Program-made: the position numbers and the translations under genes
Shown here: positions 1 through 8,313 of the stretch, piece by piece
How positions within the stretch are numbered: position 1 is the stretch's first letter
How the letters are laid out: every line of letters begins with the position of its first letter
NCBI RefSeq assembly: GCF_015354405.1
Contig: NZ_JADKYP010000031.1
Span: 19,176-83,175 of the forward strand
Source of the DNA: Nocardia sp. BSTN01
Lineage (GTDB): Bacteria > Actinomycetota > Actinomycetes > Mycobacteriales > Mycobacteriaceae
Length of the DNA: 64,000 bases
Direction: 5' to 3'
The notes under the pieces: generated by a model
Told to the model about the DNA's origin: nothing
Database searches by the model: none
Seen by the model: only the letters and a program-made list of their open reading frames with translations

Positions 1-99
1 CCGCCGCAGCCGGTGCCGGGTACGGCGCCTCCCGGCGCGAATCCGCCGGACGCGCCCGGTGTCCCGACCGAACCTTCCCAGCAGGGTGGTGAGCGATGA
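1..99 (+). CDS. C-terminal end of an upstream Mce-family protein (partial)
   Basis: An open frame enters from the left edge and ends at TGA 97-99, overlapping the next gene's ATG by four bases (ATGA). The 32 visible residues are very rich in proline, glycine and alanine and end in QQGGER. Proline-rich tails of this kind are common on Mce proteins, and the next gene is clearly an Mce protein, so this is most likely the preceding member of the mce operon. No domain is visible in the fragment; the assignment rests on the tail and the tight coupling. Confidence 0.6.
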   Translation, partial: PPQPVPGTAPPGANPPDAPGVPTEPSQQGGER

Positions 100-1289
100 A
101 TACTCCGCTGTGGAATTGGGTGGTGCGCCGGCGCATCGCCCTGGCCAATCTCAGCCTGATCGTGGTGCTGGTGATCGGGTCCGGATATCTGGCCCGATAT
201 GTGTTGCGGTTCAATCCGATTCCGCACACGTTCACCGTCACCGTGCAACTGGCGACCTCGGGCGGCATCCTCCCGGGCAACGACGTGACCTTCCGCGGCA
301 CCCGCGTCGGCAAGGTCGCCGATGTGCGTGTCGCCGGTGACGGAATCGACGCGATCGCAGAGATCGACGACAGCGCGAAGATTCCGGTCGGCGGTGCGGT
401 GCACGTCGGCCGGCTGTCGGCGGCGGGCGAGCAGTACCTGGACTTCCGGCCCGACGCCGATACCGGTCCGTATCTGTCCGACGGCGCCGTCGTGGAGCGC
501 GCACGCACCAGCGTGCCGATTCCCGTGCAGAATCTGCTGACCGACCTGAGCGGATTCATCGGCGGACTGAATCCGGACCGGCTCACCGTCATCGTCGACG
601 AACTGGACACGGCGCTGGCCGGGGGCCCGGATCGATTGCGCAACATGATCTCCGGCATCAGTCGTGCGATGGCGGGGCTGTCCGATCTGCTGCCGCAGAC
701 CCACCAGCTGCTCGAGAACCTGCAGGTGATCGCGGAGACCACCTCGCACGCCCAGCCCGACCTGAGCACCCTCACCGCGGCGGGCAGCGCGTTGTTCCAG
801 CAGGCGACCGCCGCCGACAACGAGATTCGGAAATTCCTCGACCAGGGCCCGGGTGAGCTGGCGACACTCGGCGACGTGGTGGCGAAGAATCAGGATCCGC
901 TGACCGATCTGGTCACCAATTTCGTCGCCATCACCAAGGCGGCGAAATTGCGCCAGCCGGCGATCGAGGCACTGTTTCCCGCACTGCGCCAAGGTATTCA
1001 AGCGCTCGGGGTGCCCGCCCACGACGGCGCGTATCACACGCTCGCCGACTTCTGGCCGCGTCCGACCTGCGACTACGACACGATTCCGGTGGCACCGACC
1101 AAGATCATGACCGATACCCGGGTGCGGCTGTACAACTACTGCCTCACCGCCGATCCCGCACTGCAGGTGCGTGGTTCGGCCAATGCACCGCGGCCGAATC
1201 TCCCCGACAACGGATCCGGACCGCCGCCGGGCGTCACCGGCAACGAGATGTCGCGGCCCATCCCGTCCGGCCCCCTACCCGACAATTAG
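96..1289 (+). CDS. Mce family protein, MceF position
   Basis: The product is 397 residues. A single N-terminal membrane anchor lies at about residues 13-36 (IALANLSLIVVLVIGSGYLA). It is followed by the MCE/MlaD domain at about 40-120, recognisable from GNDVTFRGTRVGKV. A long helical stretch and a short proline-rich tail follow. Mce proteins form the cell-envelope substrate channel of ABC-type lipid or sterol importers. The start overlaps the upstream stop by four bases, and an Mce-associated protein follows. Being last before the accessory gene suggests it is the sixth subunit (MceF), but the rest of the operon is outside the window, so the letter is an inference. Confidence 0.85.
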   Translation: MNTPLWNWVVRRRIALANLSLIVVLVIGSGYLARYVLRFNPIPHTFTVTVQLATSGGILPGNDVTFRGTRVGKVADVRVAGDGIDAIAEIDDSAKIPVGGAVHVGRLSAAGEQYLDFRPDADTGPYLSDGAVVERARTSVPIPVQNLLTDLSGFIGGLNPDRLTVIVDELDTALAGGPDRLRNMISGISRAMAGLSDLLPQTHQLLENLQVIAETTSHAQPDLSTLTAAGSALFQQATAADNEIRKFLDQGPGELATLGDVVAKNQDPLTDLVTNFVAITKAAKLRQPAIEALFPALRQGIQALGVPAHDGAYHTLADFWPRPTCDYDTIPVAPTKIMTDTRVRLYNYCLTADPALQVRGSANAPRPNLPDNGSGPPPGVTGNEMSRPIPSGPLPDN

Positions 1290-1301
1290 GAAGCGAACAC
1301 G

Positions 1302-2039
1302 ATGAGCGACAAGGAAAGTGGAGGCGCCGAGGAGCGCGAACCCACGGTCGACGCCGTCGACGAAGCGGAGACCGCGGCAGCCGAGGCATCCGCGGCATCC
1401 GACACGGTCGGATCGGATGCGGCGGGGACATCCGATACCACCGAGTCGGTTCCCGGCGCAGCGGCCGCCACCGAAACGACCACCGCGGCGAAGGTTTCGC
1501 CGTTGTCGCGACTGCGTCCGGATTCCGGCGGACGCGGTATGCGGATCGGTCTGCGGGCGGCGGTGGCCGTGGTCCTGGGCGCCGCGATCGGCACGAGTAT
1601 CTACTTCTACCTGCAGAACAAGGATCACGAGGAGGTGCTGGACGCGCAGGCTCAGGCCCGCCAGGCCGCCTGCGCCTACGGTCCCGTGGTCTCGACCTAC
1701 GATTCGAAACATCTCGACCAGTACGTCCGCGATGTGCTGGCCGGAGCTTCCGGTGAGTGGAAGAAGCAGTTCGAATCCAACAGCAAGGACTTGAGCGACG
1801 TCCTGGCCAAGGGCGAGGTCGTCGCGAAGTCGACCGATGTGCAGTGCGCGATCCGTTCCGGGGACAAGAATTCCGCGGAGGCGATCGTGGTGATCGGCCA
1901 GACCATCACCAGCCTGGGCACCCAGGGCAAACCGGAACCGGGACAGCTGTCGACGGTGATGCGACTGCAGAAGCAGGGCGACCGCTGGCTGGTCGACAAG
2001 ATCAGCACGCCGCTGACTCCGCTGCCGCCGCAGTCGTAG
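1302..2039 (+). CDS. Mce-associated membrane protein
   Basis: The product is 245 residues. The first 80 or so are acidic and rich in alanine, serine and threonine, probably disordered and cytoplasmic. One transmembrane helix follows at about 85-105 (GLRAAVAVVLGAAIGTSIYF). The C-terminal domain of about 130 residues contains the pattern AACAYGPVVSTYD and the end RWLVDKIS typical of Mas/Mam proteins. These proteins accompany mce operons and are thought to stabilise the Mce complex. The gene starts 12 bases after the mce stop with AGGAA upstream, so it is in the same operon. Function is assigned by family and position. Confidence 0.8.
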   Translation: MSDKESGGAEEREPTVDAVDEAETAAAEASAASDTVGSDAAGTSDTTESVPGAAAATETTTAAKVSPLSRLRPDSGGRGMRIGLRAAVAVVLGAAIGTSIYFYLQNKDHEEVLDAQAQARQAACAYGPVVSTYDSKHLDQYVRDVLAGASGEWKKQFESNSKDLSDVLAKGEVVAKSTDVQCAIRSGDKNSAEAIVVIGQTITSLGTQGKPEPGQLSTVMRLQKQGDRWLVDKISTPLTPLPPQS

Positions 2040-2070
2040 CGGTCCTCGGCGAAAAGGATTGGCAGACAAT

Positions 2071-3324
2071 GTGAGTCGCGCACAGGACGGTCGCGCGAAG
2101 GCGACGGCGCCGGCCACGCACAACCCCGAACGCGTGATCCGCCGCCGGCCCAAGAACCGCCGGGCGCAGATCGCCTCCGCCTCGGCGGCGGCCTTCGGAT
2201 CGCTGGGCTATCACGGCGTGAGCATGGAGGATATCGCCGCCCGGCTCGGGATTTCCTCGGCGGCGCTGTACCGGCACTATCCGAGCAAGTACGCGCTGTT
2301 CCGCGAGGAGCTGCTGCGTTTGTCCGCCGCCGCGGTGACGGCGGTGACGCTGCCCGCGGAGGTGCAGGGCCACAGTGCCGAAGCGCGACTCGGACTCGTC
2401 ATCGACGCCGTCGTGGCCGATACCATCGCCAATCGTCCGACGGCCGCCCTGGCGCGGTGGGAGGCCCGCTACCTCGATCGCGACGATCGCCGGATCTTCG
2501 ACGAACGGTTCGAGACCGCGATCTCCGCGCTGCGCGCTCTGATCGGCGAACTGCGGCCGGAGTTGGCCCGCCGCGAGGGCCTGGTTCGCGCGGTCGCGAT
2601 CTTCAGTGTGGTGAGCAGTATCGGCGACCACCACGCGCATCTGCCGGCGAAATCGCTCGCGGTGGTGCTGAGCGAGGCGGCCTGGTCGTTGATCCGAACC
2701 GACCTGCCGGTAGCCGCCGACCAGCCGGAACCCGTGCGGGCGAGCGAGATTCCGCAATCGTTCAAACATCAGGTGCTGCTGAACAAGGCGGTCGAGCTGT
2801 TCCACGAGCGCGGTTACCCGAATGTGAGCGTCGAGGAGATCGCGGCGGCGGCCGAATTGTCGGCGGCCTCGGCGGTGTACCGGTACTACCGCAGCAAGGA
2901 TGCCCTGCTGGCGGCGGCCTTCCGGCGGGTGGCCGACCGGATGGCCGCCGCGATCGCACCCGCGGTGGAGGCGTCGCACACCTCCGAGGAGGCATTGGCG
3001 ACACTGATCGACCTCTATGTCGCGGGCTCGTTCGCCGAGCGTGAGCTGACGTTCGTCTACTACGCCGAATTCGGCAATGTCGGCGCCTACGAGCGGACGG
3101 TGCTGCGCAATATCCAGCGGCTGGTGGTGGCCGAATGGGTGGAGTTGCTGGTGGATGCGCGGCCGGAGCTGGCGCGGGCGCAGGCCCGCATCCTCGTCCA
3201 TGCCGGGTTCGGGCTCGTCGTCGGTCTGGGGCGGCTGTTCGGGAACAACCAGCAGATGTGTCCTCGTGCCCATGTGGTCAGACTGATGGAGATGACGTTG
3301 TTCGGACGACTCGCGGCGCGATAG
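2071..3324 (+). CDS. Tandem TetR regulator with two DNA-binding domains
   Basis: One polypeptide of about 417 residues carries two complete TetR-type helix-turn-helix regions. The first contains SMEDIAARLGISSAALYRHY (about 55-75) and the second SVEEIAAAAELSAASAVYRY (about 255-275). Each is followed by a helical ligand-type domain. It looks like a fused head-to-tail TetR pair. It starts 31 bases after the Mce-associated gene and runs the same way, so it probably controls the lipid-import operon. A GTG at 2071 is preferred because AAAGGA at 2053-2058 is well spaced for it; a TTG at 2059 directly abuts that site. Ligand and operator are unknown. Confidence 0.85.
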   Translation: MSRAQDGRAKATAPATHNPERVIRRRPKNRRAQIASASAAAFGSLGYHGVSMEDIAARLGISSAALYRHYPSKYALFREELLRLSAAAVTAVTLPAEVQGHSAEARLGLVIDAVVADTIANRPTAALARWEARYLDRDDRRIFDERFETAISALRALIGELRPELARREGLVRAVAIFSVVSSIGDHHAHLPAKSLAVVLSEAAWSLIRTDLPVAADQPEPVRASEIPQSFKHQVLLNKAVELFHERGYPNVSVEEIAAAAELSAASAVYRYYRSKDALLAAAFRRVADRMAAAIAPAVEASHTSEEALATLIDLYVAGSFAERELTFVYYAEFGNVGAYERTVLRNIQRLVVAEWVELLVDARPELARAQARILVHAGFGLVVGLGRLFGNNQQMCPRAHVVRLMEMTLFGRLAAR

Positions 3325-3685
3325 TCGTGAGGTCAACCGAATTCGCGGCAACTTAGTTGGCGGAATCAGTCCTGAAGTCTCGAATATTGTGTTGCGGACC
3401 CGTTGATCAAATGAGAATTCTGAGTAACATAGTGGGCGCCGGGCCGACCCTGAGGAGTATACGAGGGGGTGTCGCCGTGGCAGAGGGAGAAATCCGCGAG
3501 AGCGCCGGTAACCGCGCATCGGTGGTTGTCGCGTCGGCTCCGCAACGAGCCGGTCTGCCGGGTGGGCCCCCGAGCTCCCGTGTCGCATGGTGCCGCCCGA
3601 TCCCGGCGGCACCGCCCGCGCCCCGAAGCGCGGGGCCCGGCGCATCTCCGGTCGCGCCGGCGAAACGTTCCGAGAGAGGACTCGC
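3325..3685 (+). other. Upstream region of the first MpaB gene, with possible promoter and small ORF
   Basis: There is no convincing protein domain here. A sigma-70-like promoter can be read: TTGATC at 3403-3408, 16 bases, TAACAT at 3425-3430. This would give an untranslated leader of about 250 bases. Inside the leader a GTG at 3477, after a G-rich stretch, opens a 70-codon frame that ends at 3689 and overlaps the mpaB start as ATGA. Its product is rich in proline, alanine and arginine and unrecognised. It could be a coupled leader peptide or chance. Confidence 0.35.
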
Positions 3686-4693
3686 ATGACAACGGCAACG
3701 CAGCCTTGGGAGCCGAATTACACCGACCCGCACAGTGATTCCTACGTCCCGGAGGAATCCGCGCCCGTCGGGCGGGGCCGGGCGGAGGAGCGGCGAGCTC
3801 CACACTCCGACGTCGCGCAGATGCCGCCGCTGACGCTGGAGCAGACGCGCATCCACATCCCGGACTTCCATCGCTCGCCGCGCAAGCGCCCCGCGCAACT
3901 GCCCGACTCCCTGGATTTCTGGATGTTCGCGGGTGCCGCCGCCAACGTCGCGATGCAGTTCGCGCATCCCGCGGTGGCGGCCGGCGTCATGGAGAGCACC
4001 GTGGAATCCGGTGCGCTCATGGTGCATCCGTGGAAGCGACTGCGCACCACCGCCTCGTATCTGGCGGTGGCGATTCTCGGTACGCCGGAGGAGAAGAAGG
4101 AATTCCGCGAGGCGGTGAACGTCGCGCACCGGCAGGTGCGGTCCAAGCCCGGCTCGAAGGTGAAGTACAACGCCTTCGACCGGAATCTGCAACTGTATGT
4201 CGCGGCGTGTATCTACATCGGGTTCGAGGATTCCCACCAGCTGATCAACGGCAAGATGTCACCGGAGGAACTCGAGGCGTTCTATCAGGGGGCGGATACC
4301 TTCGGCACCACCCTGCAGGTGCATCCCGACATGTGGCCGAAGACGCGCGCCGACTTCGACGAGTACTGGGTCGAGGCCTGCCGGCAGGTGATCGTCGACG
4401 ACGCGTTCCGCGCGTATATCGGGGACCTGCTGCATCTTCGGATGATCCACTGGTATATGCGACTGATCTTCGGCGGGCTGCTGCGCTTTCTCACCGCCGG
4501 ATTCCTGCCTCCGCATTTCCGCGAACAGATGGGAGTGGAGTGGAGCGCGGCCGATCAGCGCCGATTCGAGCATCTGTTCCTGTTCGTGGGATTCGTGAAC
4601 CGGTTCATCCCCAAGTTCATCCGGTTCTCGGGGACGAAGATGATGATGCGGGATGTGCAGCGGCGGATCCGTAAGCAGAAGGTTCTCGTGTGA
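3686..4693 (+). CDS. MpaB-family (DUF2236) oxygenase, copy 1
   Basis: The product is 335 residues and matches the oxygenase-MpaB/DUF2236 family, histidine-rich b-type-haem proteins that include latex-clearing protein. The conserved HPAVAAG stretch (about 94-100), an HRQV motif near 150 and an aromatic, charged C-terminal region are visible. The first 60 residues are polar and probably disordered. ATG 3686 is chosen because GAGAGGA at 3674-3680 precedes it at ideal spacing; longer in-frame versions lack this. A second family member lies convergently at 4789-5688. The substrate is unknown; relatives act on hydrophobic or isoprenoid compounds. Confidence 0.85.
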   Translation: MTTATQPWEPNYTDPHSDSYVPEESAPVGRGRAEERRAPHSDVAQMPPLTLEQTRIHIPDFHRSPRKRPAQLPDSLDFWMFAGAAANVAMQFAHPAVAAGVMESTVESGALMVHPWKRLRTTASYLAVAILGTPEEKKEFREAVNVAHRQVRSKPGSKVKYNAFDRNLQLYVAACIYIGFEDSHQLINGKMSPEELEAFYQGADTFGTTLQVHPDMWPKTRADFDEYWVEACRQVIVDDAFRAYIGDLLHLRMIHWYMRLIFGGLLRFLTAGFLPPHFREQMGVEWSAADQRRFEHLFLFVGFVNRFIPKFIRFSGTKMMMRDVQRRIRKQKVLV

Positions 4694-4731
4694 ATTCACC
4701 GGTGCGGCACATCGTTTGCCGCCCGTGACAG

Positions 4732-4760
4732 GTGCGGCGGATCCGGCCGATCCGCCGCAC
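4732..4760. terminator. Hairpin between convergent mpaB genes
   Basis: A perfect 12-base-pair stem (GTGCGGCGGATC, loop CGGCC, GATCCGCCGCAC) sits between the two convergent stop codons. It could end transcription from both sides. There is no T-tract, which is usual for high-GC actinobacteria. Confidence 0.6.
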
Positions 4761-4788
4761 GGTCCGCGTTTCCGGCGGCGGTCGACAA

Positions 4789-5688
4789 CTATGTGGCAGG
4801 CGATATCGCTCTCGCCGCGTTCGTTCCGTGCGCGGTGCGGGCCTGGGGTAGATAGCGCATACGAGCGGGGAGTAGCGCCATACGGCTTCTCGTGGTCGCC
4901 GCATAGCGGCGCAGCGCGAATCGGTCGCCGCGATGCAGGTCGACTCCGAGCAACGCACGCGCCGGAGCGGCGATGAGCGCGCGGACGGCGGCGGTGGGAA
5001 GGCGCCGCGGGATCCACGCGTCGGGGCGCAGCACCTGCGGAGCCAGCGCCGCGGCGTTGTCGCCGTATCGCAATCCGGCGCAGGCATTCTCGAAGTAGGT
5101 CACGAACTCCGGCCACGTCCGCGGCATGGCGCGCGCGGAGATGCCGTGCCGCAGATACCACTCGCAGCATTCGTGATAGAGCCGCTCACGGTCGTGATCG
5201 GAGAGCGGGCGACCGAAGATGTCGACCGAGGTCATCAGCGTATCGACGTAGGTGGCGTGCTGGAAGAAGAAGATCTCCGGCTGCAGAGCGTGATACCGCG
5301 CGCCCCATTCGTCGCGCCCCTTCACGTGTTCGTGCCCGAATTGGATCACCGATCGCATATCCCGCTCGCTGTAGGCCATGTAGACCATCTGCGATACGGT
5401 GCGTTTCTTGTGCTCCCACAGCCGATTCGGCGCGTGTTGCACCAGACCGGCGGCGATACCGGGATGCAGGATCTGAAAGGCGAGCGCCCGCGGCAGGCAC
5501 AGCGCGAACCGCCGATCTCCCAGATAGCGATGCAACAACGAATCCCGCTGACCCGGCCTGGCCACTGCGCCCCGCCCTCTCCGACTCCGCTGCGAAAATC
5601 CGGGCTCGCCCCATGCGGACGGGAACTGGGGACCACGACGGAGCGAGCCCGGACAGACGGTCCGGTCGATCACACCCACGGGCACCAC
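4789..5688 (-). CDS. MpaB-family (DUF2236) oxygenase, copy 2
   Basis: The product is about 299 residues. The DUF2236 core begins near residue 50 and has HPGIAAGL, a Tyr/Asp/Arg-rich stretch YSERDMRSVIQFG and a WGARYHAL segment, plus a long C-terminal arginine- and alanine-rich tail. The first 45 residues are basic and atypical, so translation may start further in. It faces the other MpaB gene with a shared hairpin between them. Sequence identity with copy 1 is low by eye, so this looks like an old paralogue rather than a recent duplication. Substrate unknown. Confidence 0.75.
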   Translation of the reverse strand: MVPVGVIDRTVCPGSLRRGPQFPSAWGEPGFSQRSRRGRGAVARPGQRDSLLHRYLGDRRFALCLPRALAFQILHPGIAAGLVQHAPNRLWEHKKRTVSQMVYMAYSERDMRSVIQFGHEHVKGRDEWGARYHALQPEIFFFQHATYVDTLMTSVDIFGRPLSDHDRERLYHECCEWYLRHGISARAMPRTWPEFVTYFENACAGLRYGDNAAALAPQVLRPDAWIPRRLPTAAVRALIAAPARALLGVDLHRGDRFALRRYAATTRSRMALLPARMRYLPQARTAHGTNAARAISPAT

Positions 5689-5948
5689 GAGTTCGGCCGG
5701 TCGTCGTGGAACAGTACATCACCGACCGTGAATGAGCGTCAACATAATCGCGAGAAAAGATCACTTGTGGTCACGGATTGTGCGGAATAGATGCAAGTGA
5801 ACGGCTAGTTGGTGATCGTCGCGTCGGAGATCGACCTCGGTATCGCATCAGAATCCGCCGGTAACTACCGAGACTCCTTCCCGGTCGGTTGACTCGATCC
5901 GGCCCGGCTGGCCGCGCCGGAACCCGTTCACCGAGGCTGAGTGTGTGA

Positions 5949-5988
5949 TAGTGCGCTAATAGTTTGTGCACTAACTATTAGTGCACTA
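5949..5988. promoter_or_regulatory. Three phased copies of a TAGTGCACTA operator
   Basis: The 10-base palindrome TAGTGCACTA is present at 5979-5988. One-mismatch copies lie at 5964-5973 (TTGTGCACTA) and 5949-5958 (TAGTGCGCTA). The three copies start exactly 15 bases apart. The flanks also form a longer inverted repeat, AGTGCGCTAATAGTT at 5950-5964 against AACTATTAGTGCACT at 5973-5987. The site ends 25 bases before the ATG of the ohrR-like remnant and looks like a MarR-type autoregulatory operator. Confidence 0.6.
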
Positions 5989-6013
5989 GTCTGGCCTCGA
6001 CAGGAGGAGCGAC

Positions 6014-6180
6014 ATGACGACCGACGTCGAGGATCCGCTGCGGCTGGACCGGCAGGTGTGTTTCGCGGCCGTCGCGAACTGCTCGAGCACGGACTCGATC
6101 CCGAACTGGCCGATGTCGCCGAACGGCAGCGTGCGGCGGCGCAACGCGAGCAGTACGAACTGCGGCACGGGCGCGGCTGA
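6014..6180 (+). pseudogene. Remnant of an OhrR/MarR-type regulator gene
   Basis: A strong ribosome site (AGGAGGAG, 6002-6009) precedes ATG 6014. The first 18 codons read MTTDVEDPLRLDRQVCFA, the characteristic N-terminus of OhrR/MarR peroxide sensors including the reactive cysteine after the LDRQV motif. The expected helix-turn-helix and wing are missing. After about codon 19 a different frame becomes protein-like (RELLEHGLDPELADVAERQR) and ends at TGA 6180. The simplest reading is an internal deletion that removed most of the gene and joined an unrelated or frameshifted tail. If translated straight through, the original frame runs to 6289 with shadow-like composition. Confidence 0.5.
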
Positions 6181-6389
6181 CCGCCGCGCGGTCGCGGAAT
6201 GTGTGCCCGCCGAACCGATTCCGCGCCGCGACCCGGATGGCCGGTCCGGCTCGTCGCGCCCGCGGTCGGTTATCGGGGGTGTACTGTAAGTCCTGTCGGT
6301 AATCGCACAGTGCGCTGTGCGCGCGAGCGGTGCGGCCGATTCGCTGGCCGGACGGGCCGTCGATGGTGAGAATCTAAAGGACATCCGAT

Positions 6390-6545
6390 ATGAGTGAGCA
6401 GCCGAATCTGTTCAGCCACAGTCCGGTACCCATCGAGACGCCGGCGCCCGCCGGTGGGGTGGCGCATCGTCCGCTGTTTCGCAGTGCGAGTTCCTCGGCC
6501 GGACCCGAGGGCGGGGAGGCGCCCGCCGACGACGTAGCCCGGTGA
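6390..6545 (+). CDS. Small hypothetical protein (51 aa)
   Basis: ATG 6390 follows AAAGGA (6376-6381) at 8-base spacing and opens a 51-codon frame ending at TGA 6543-6545. The product starts MSEQPNLFSHSPVPIETPAP and is rich in serine, proline and alanine with an acidic tail. It has no transmembrane segment, signal peptide or recognisable domain. Codon third positions are mostly G or C, like neighbouring genes. It could be a genuine small actinobacterial protein or a chance frame; the good ribosome site favours the first. Confidence 0.4.
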   Translation: MSEQPNLFSHSPVPIETPAPAGGVAHRPLFRSASSSAGPEGGEAPADDVAR

Positions 6546-6864
6546 TCCACGCGGCGCCCGTCGCCGATCGGTCCGGGGATCTCGGACACGATCCGGCAAC
6601 GGGCGCACCCGTGAGAGACCCAGGCGCGACCTGGCGAAACGGGTGATGACACGCGGTGGCGGACGGAATTGATACGAAAGCTGTATCCGTCGCGACCGAA
6701 CCGTTAGCAAATCCTCATCGAATTGTCGTTTTTCGGGCTCTGATGCCGATCATAGGCTCGGGGAGTGTTTCCGCGCTCCGGTAGTGTCGGTCCCGCAATC
6801 ATTCGGCTAACGAATCGGCGGGGTAGTCACGCCCAGGCGTTACCTGCTGGGGACGGAGTCCGGC
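6546..6864 (+). other. Intergenic region before the unknown membrane protein
   Basis: No protein-like frame was found. A short inverted repeat GATAC-7-GTATC lies at 6671-6687. An AT-richer stretch at about 6700-6760 (TCGAATTGTCGTTTTTCGGG followed by CGATCATAGGCTC) may hold the promoter for the gene at 6865. No confident -35/-10 pair was assigned. Confidence 0.3.
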
Positions 6865-8313
6865 ATGAGTGCTGTGACTTTCGGTTCTCCGGATATCCGG
6901 GGGCACGTACAACGGTTGTCGGCCGGCATCACCGACACGCAATGGCTGCGAGTGGCCGCGGAAACCTCGGCCGCCTGCATCAGCGCCGGGGTCGCCGGGC
7001 TGGCCATGATGATGCCGATCAGCCAGTCCTGGCTCTCGCCGGGGTCGGCACTGCAGGTCGACCTGCTGATCTTCAATATGCCGCTGGCGCTGACCGCCGG
7101 CGCGCTGATCGCGGTGATCGCGGTCTCGGTATCGGCGGCGATCGGCAACAGTCGCCTCGCCTGGTGCGCCGTCTTCTGCGCGACCGCGGCGATGTTGGTC
7201 AACCACACCTTGCTCGTCCGATTGGAGACCCGGACGCTGTCGACGCTCAACTACGTCGACTCCATGCTCGCCGGCGTGGTCCTGGGCTGTCTGGCCGCGG
7301 CGGTGTGGCATCGCCGCGCCCCGGCCGGGGGTTATCTGTTCGGCGCGCTGGCCTCGATTCTGTTCGCCGACCTCACCCAGGCCCCGGATTTCGCCTCTGC
7401 CGTCCCGGGGGAGGGCATCCTGCGCGGGGCGCCTCCGGTCTGGCTGATTCTCGTCGCGCTCGGACTGATGCTGTTCACGGCCGTGCTGTTCCGGCAAGAG
7501 CGGCAACCCGAACCCGACGACAGCGCGGTGGTACCGCTGAAACCGGTGGTATCCGCGGTCGTGATCGTCTCGGCGACCCTGGCCACGTCCGTGTGGATGG
7601 CCCGCGGCGGTGCGCTCGTGTCGATTCTGGTGGGCGGGGCGATACTGCTGCTCGCCACCGCGGTGGCGGCGCTGCTGCTGCCCGAACGGGACGGAATGCT
7701 GATCGTGGTCATGGTCGCCTTCGCCTCGGCGGGGTCGGCTCTGCTCACCGTCCCGCGGCCCTCCTGGTCGACCGGGCTGGTGGTCGCGGCCGCGGGTGCC
7801 GGACTCTACGCCGGATGGCGAATCCGGCTACCGATGCCGGCCGTCGTGGGCTCGGTCGTGCTGGCGATCGCGGCCGCGGCGAGTGCCGTGCTGGTGGACG
7901 TGCCGACCGCGGCGGTGACCGTGCCGAGCTGTATCGCATTGGCCGCGATGGCGGGGTACGCCCTGGGATGTGCGATCGGCCCGCGTGCGACCAGTGCGGT
8001 CGTCGGAATCGTCATCCTCTTCGTGCCCTCCGCGGGGGTGGCGCTGCAGGGTCGCGACCTAGGCCGGCTCGAGTATTCCCACACCTGGTTCCGCAGTGCC
8101 GAGGCGGCCGTCACCGCGGTGCCGGGGATCGTCGCCGCGGGGATCGGGATCGGCTGCGCCGCCATAGTCCTGCTGATCGGGCGGCTCAGGCCGGAGGGTG
8201 CTCTCGGCCGGCGCGGGGCCGACGGTGTGGCGGGTCCCGAGCCGAATCCGGCTCAGGCGCGGCGCAATTCGCTCACCACGGCGAAATCGACGCCGTCGGC
8301 ATCGGCGAGGTAG
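6865..8313 (+). CDS. Polytopic membrane protein of unknown function
   Basis: The product is 482 residues with about ten to twelve hydrophobic helices spread from residue 40 to 435 (for example ALTAGALIAVIAVSVSAAIG and ILVGGAILLLATAVAALLLP). Short loops and a basic C-terminal tail complete it. No transporter signature, catalytic motif or binding site was recognised. The last 20 codons overlap the 3' end of the opposite-strand gene by 61 bases, so the true functional end may be the last helix. A stand-alone membrane protein with no operon partner; function not assigned. Confidence 0.6.
   Translation: MSAVTFGSPDIRGHVQRLSAGITDTQWLRVAAETSAACISAGVAGLAMMMPISQSWLSPGSALQVDLLIFNMPLALTAGALIAVIAVSVSAAIGNSRLAWCAVFCATAAMLVNHTLLVRLETRTLSTLNYVDSMLAGVVLGCLAAAVWHRRAPAGGYLFGALASILFADLTQAPDFASAVPGEGILRGAPPVWLILVALGLMLFTAVLFRQERQPEPDDSAVVPLKPVVSAVVIVSATLATSVWMARGGALVSILVGGAILLLATAVAALLLPERDGMLIVVMVAFASAGSALLTVPRPSWSTGLVVAAAGAGLYAGWRIRLPMPAVVGSVVLAIAAAASAVLVDVPTAAVTVPSCIALAAMAGYALGCAIGPRATSAVVGIVILFVPSAGVALQGRDLGRLEYSHTWFRSAEAAVTAVPGIVAAGIGIGCAAIVLLIGRLRPEGALGRRGADGVAGPEPNPAQARRNSLTTAKSTPSASAR

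Noticed and set aside
8253-8313. Functional antisense overlap between the membrane protein and the solute-binding sensor
   Set aside because: A 61-base convergent overlap probably only reflects a poorly conserved C-terminal tail of the membrane protein.
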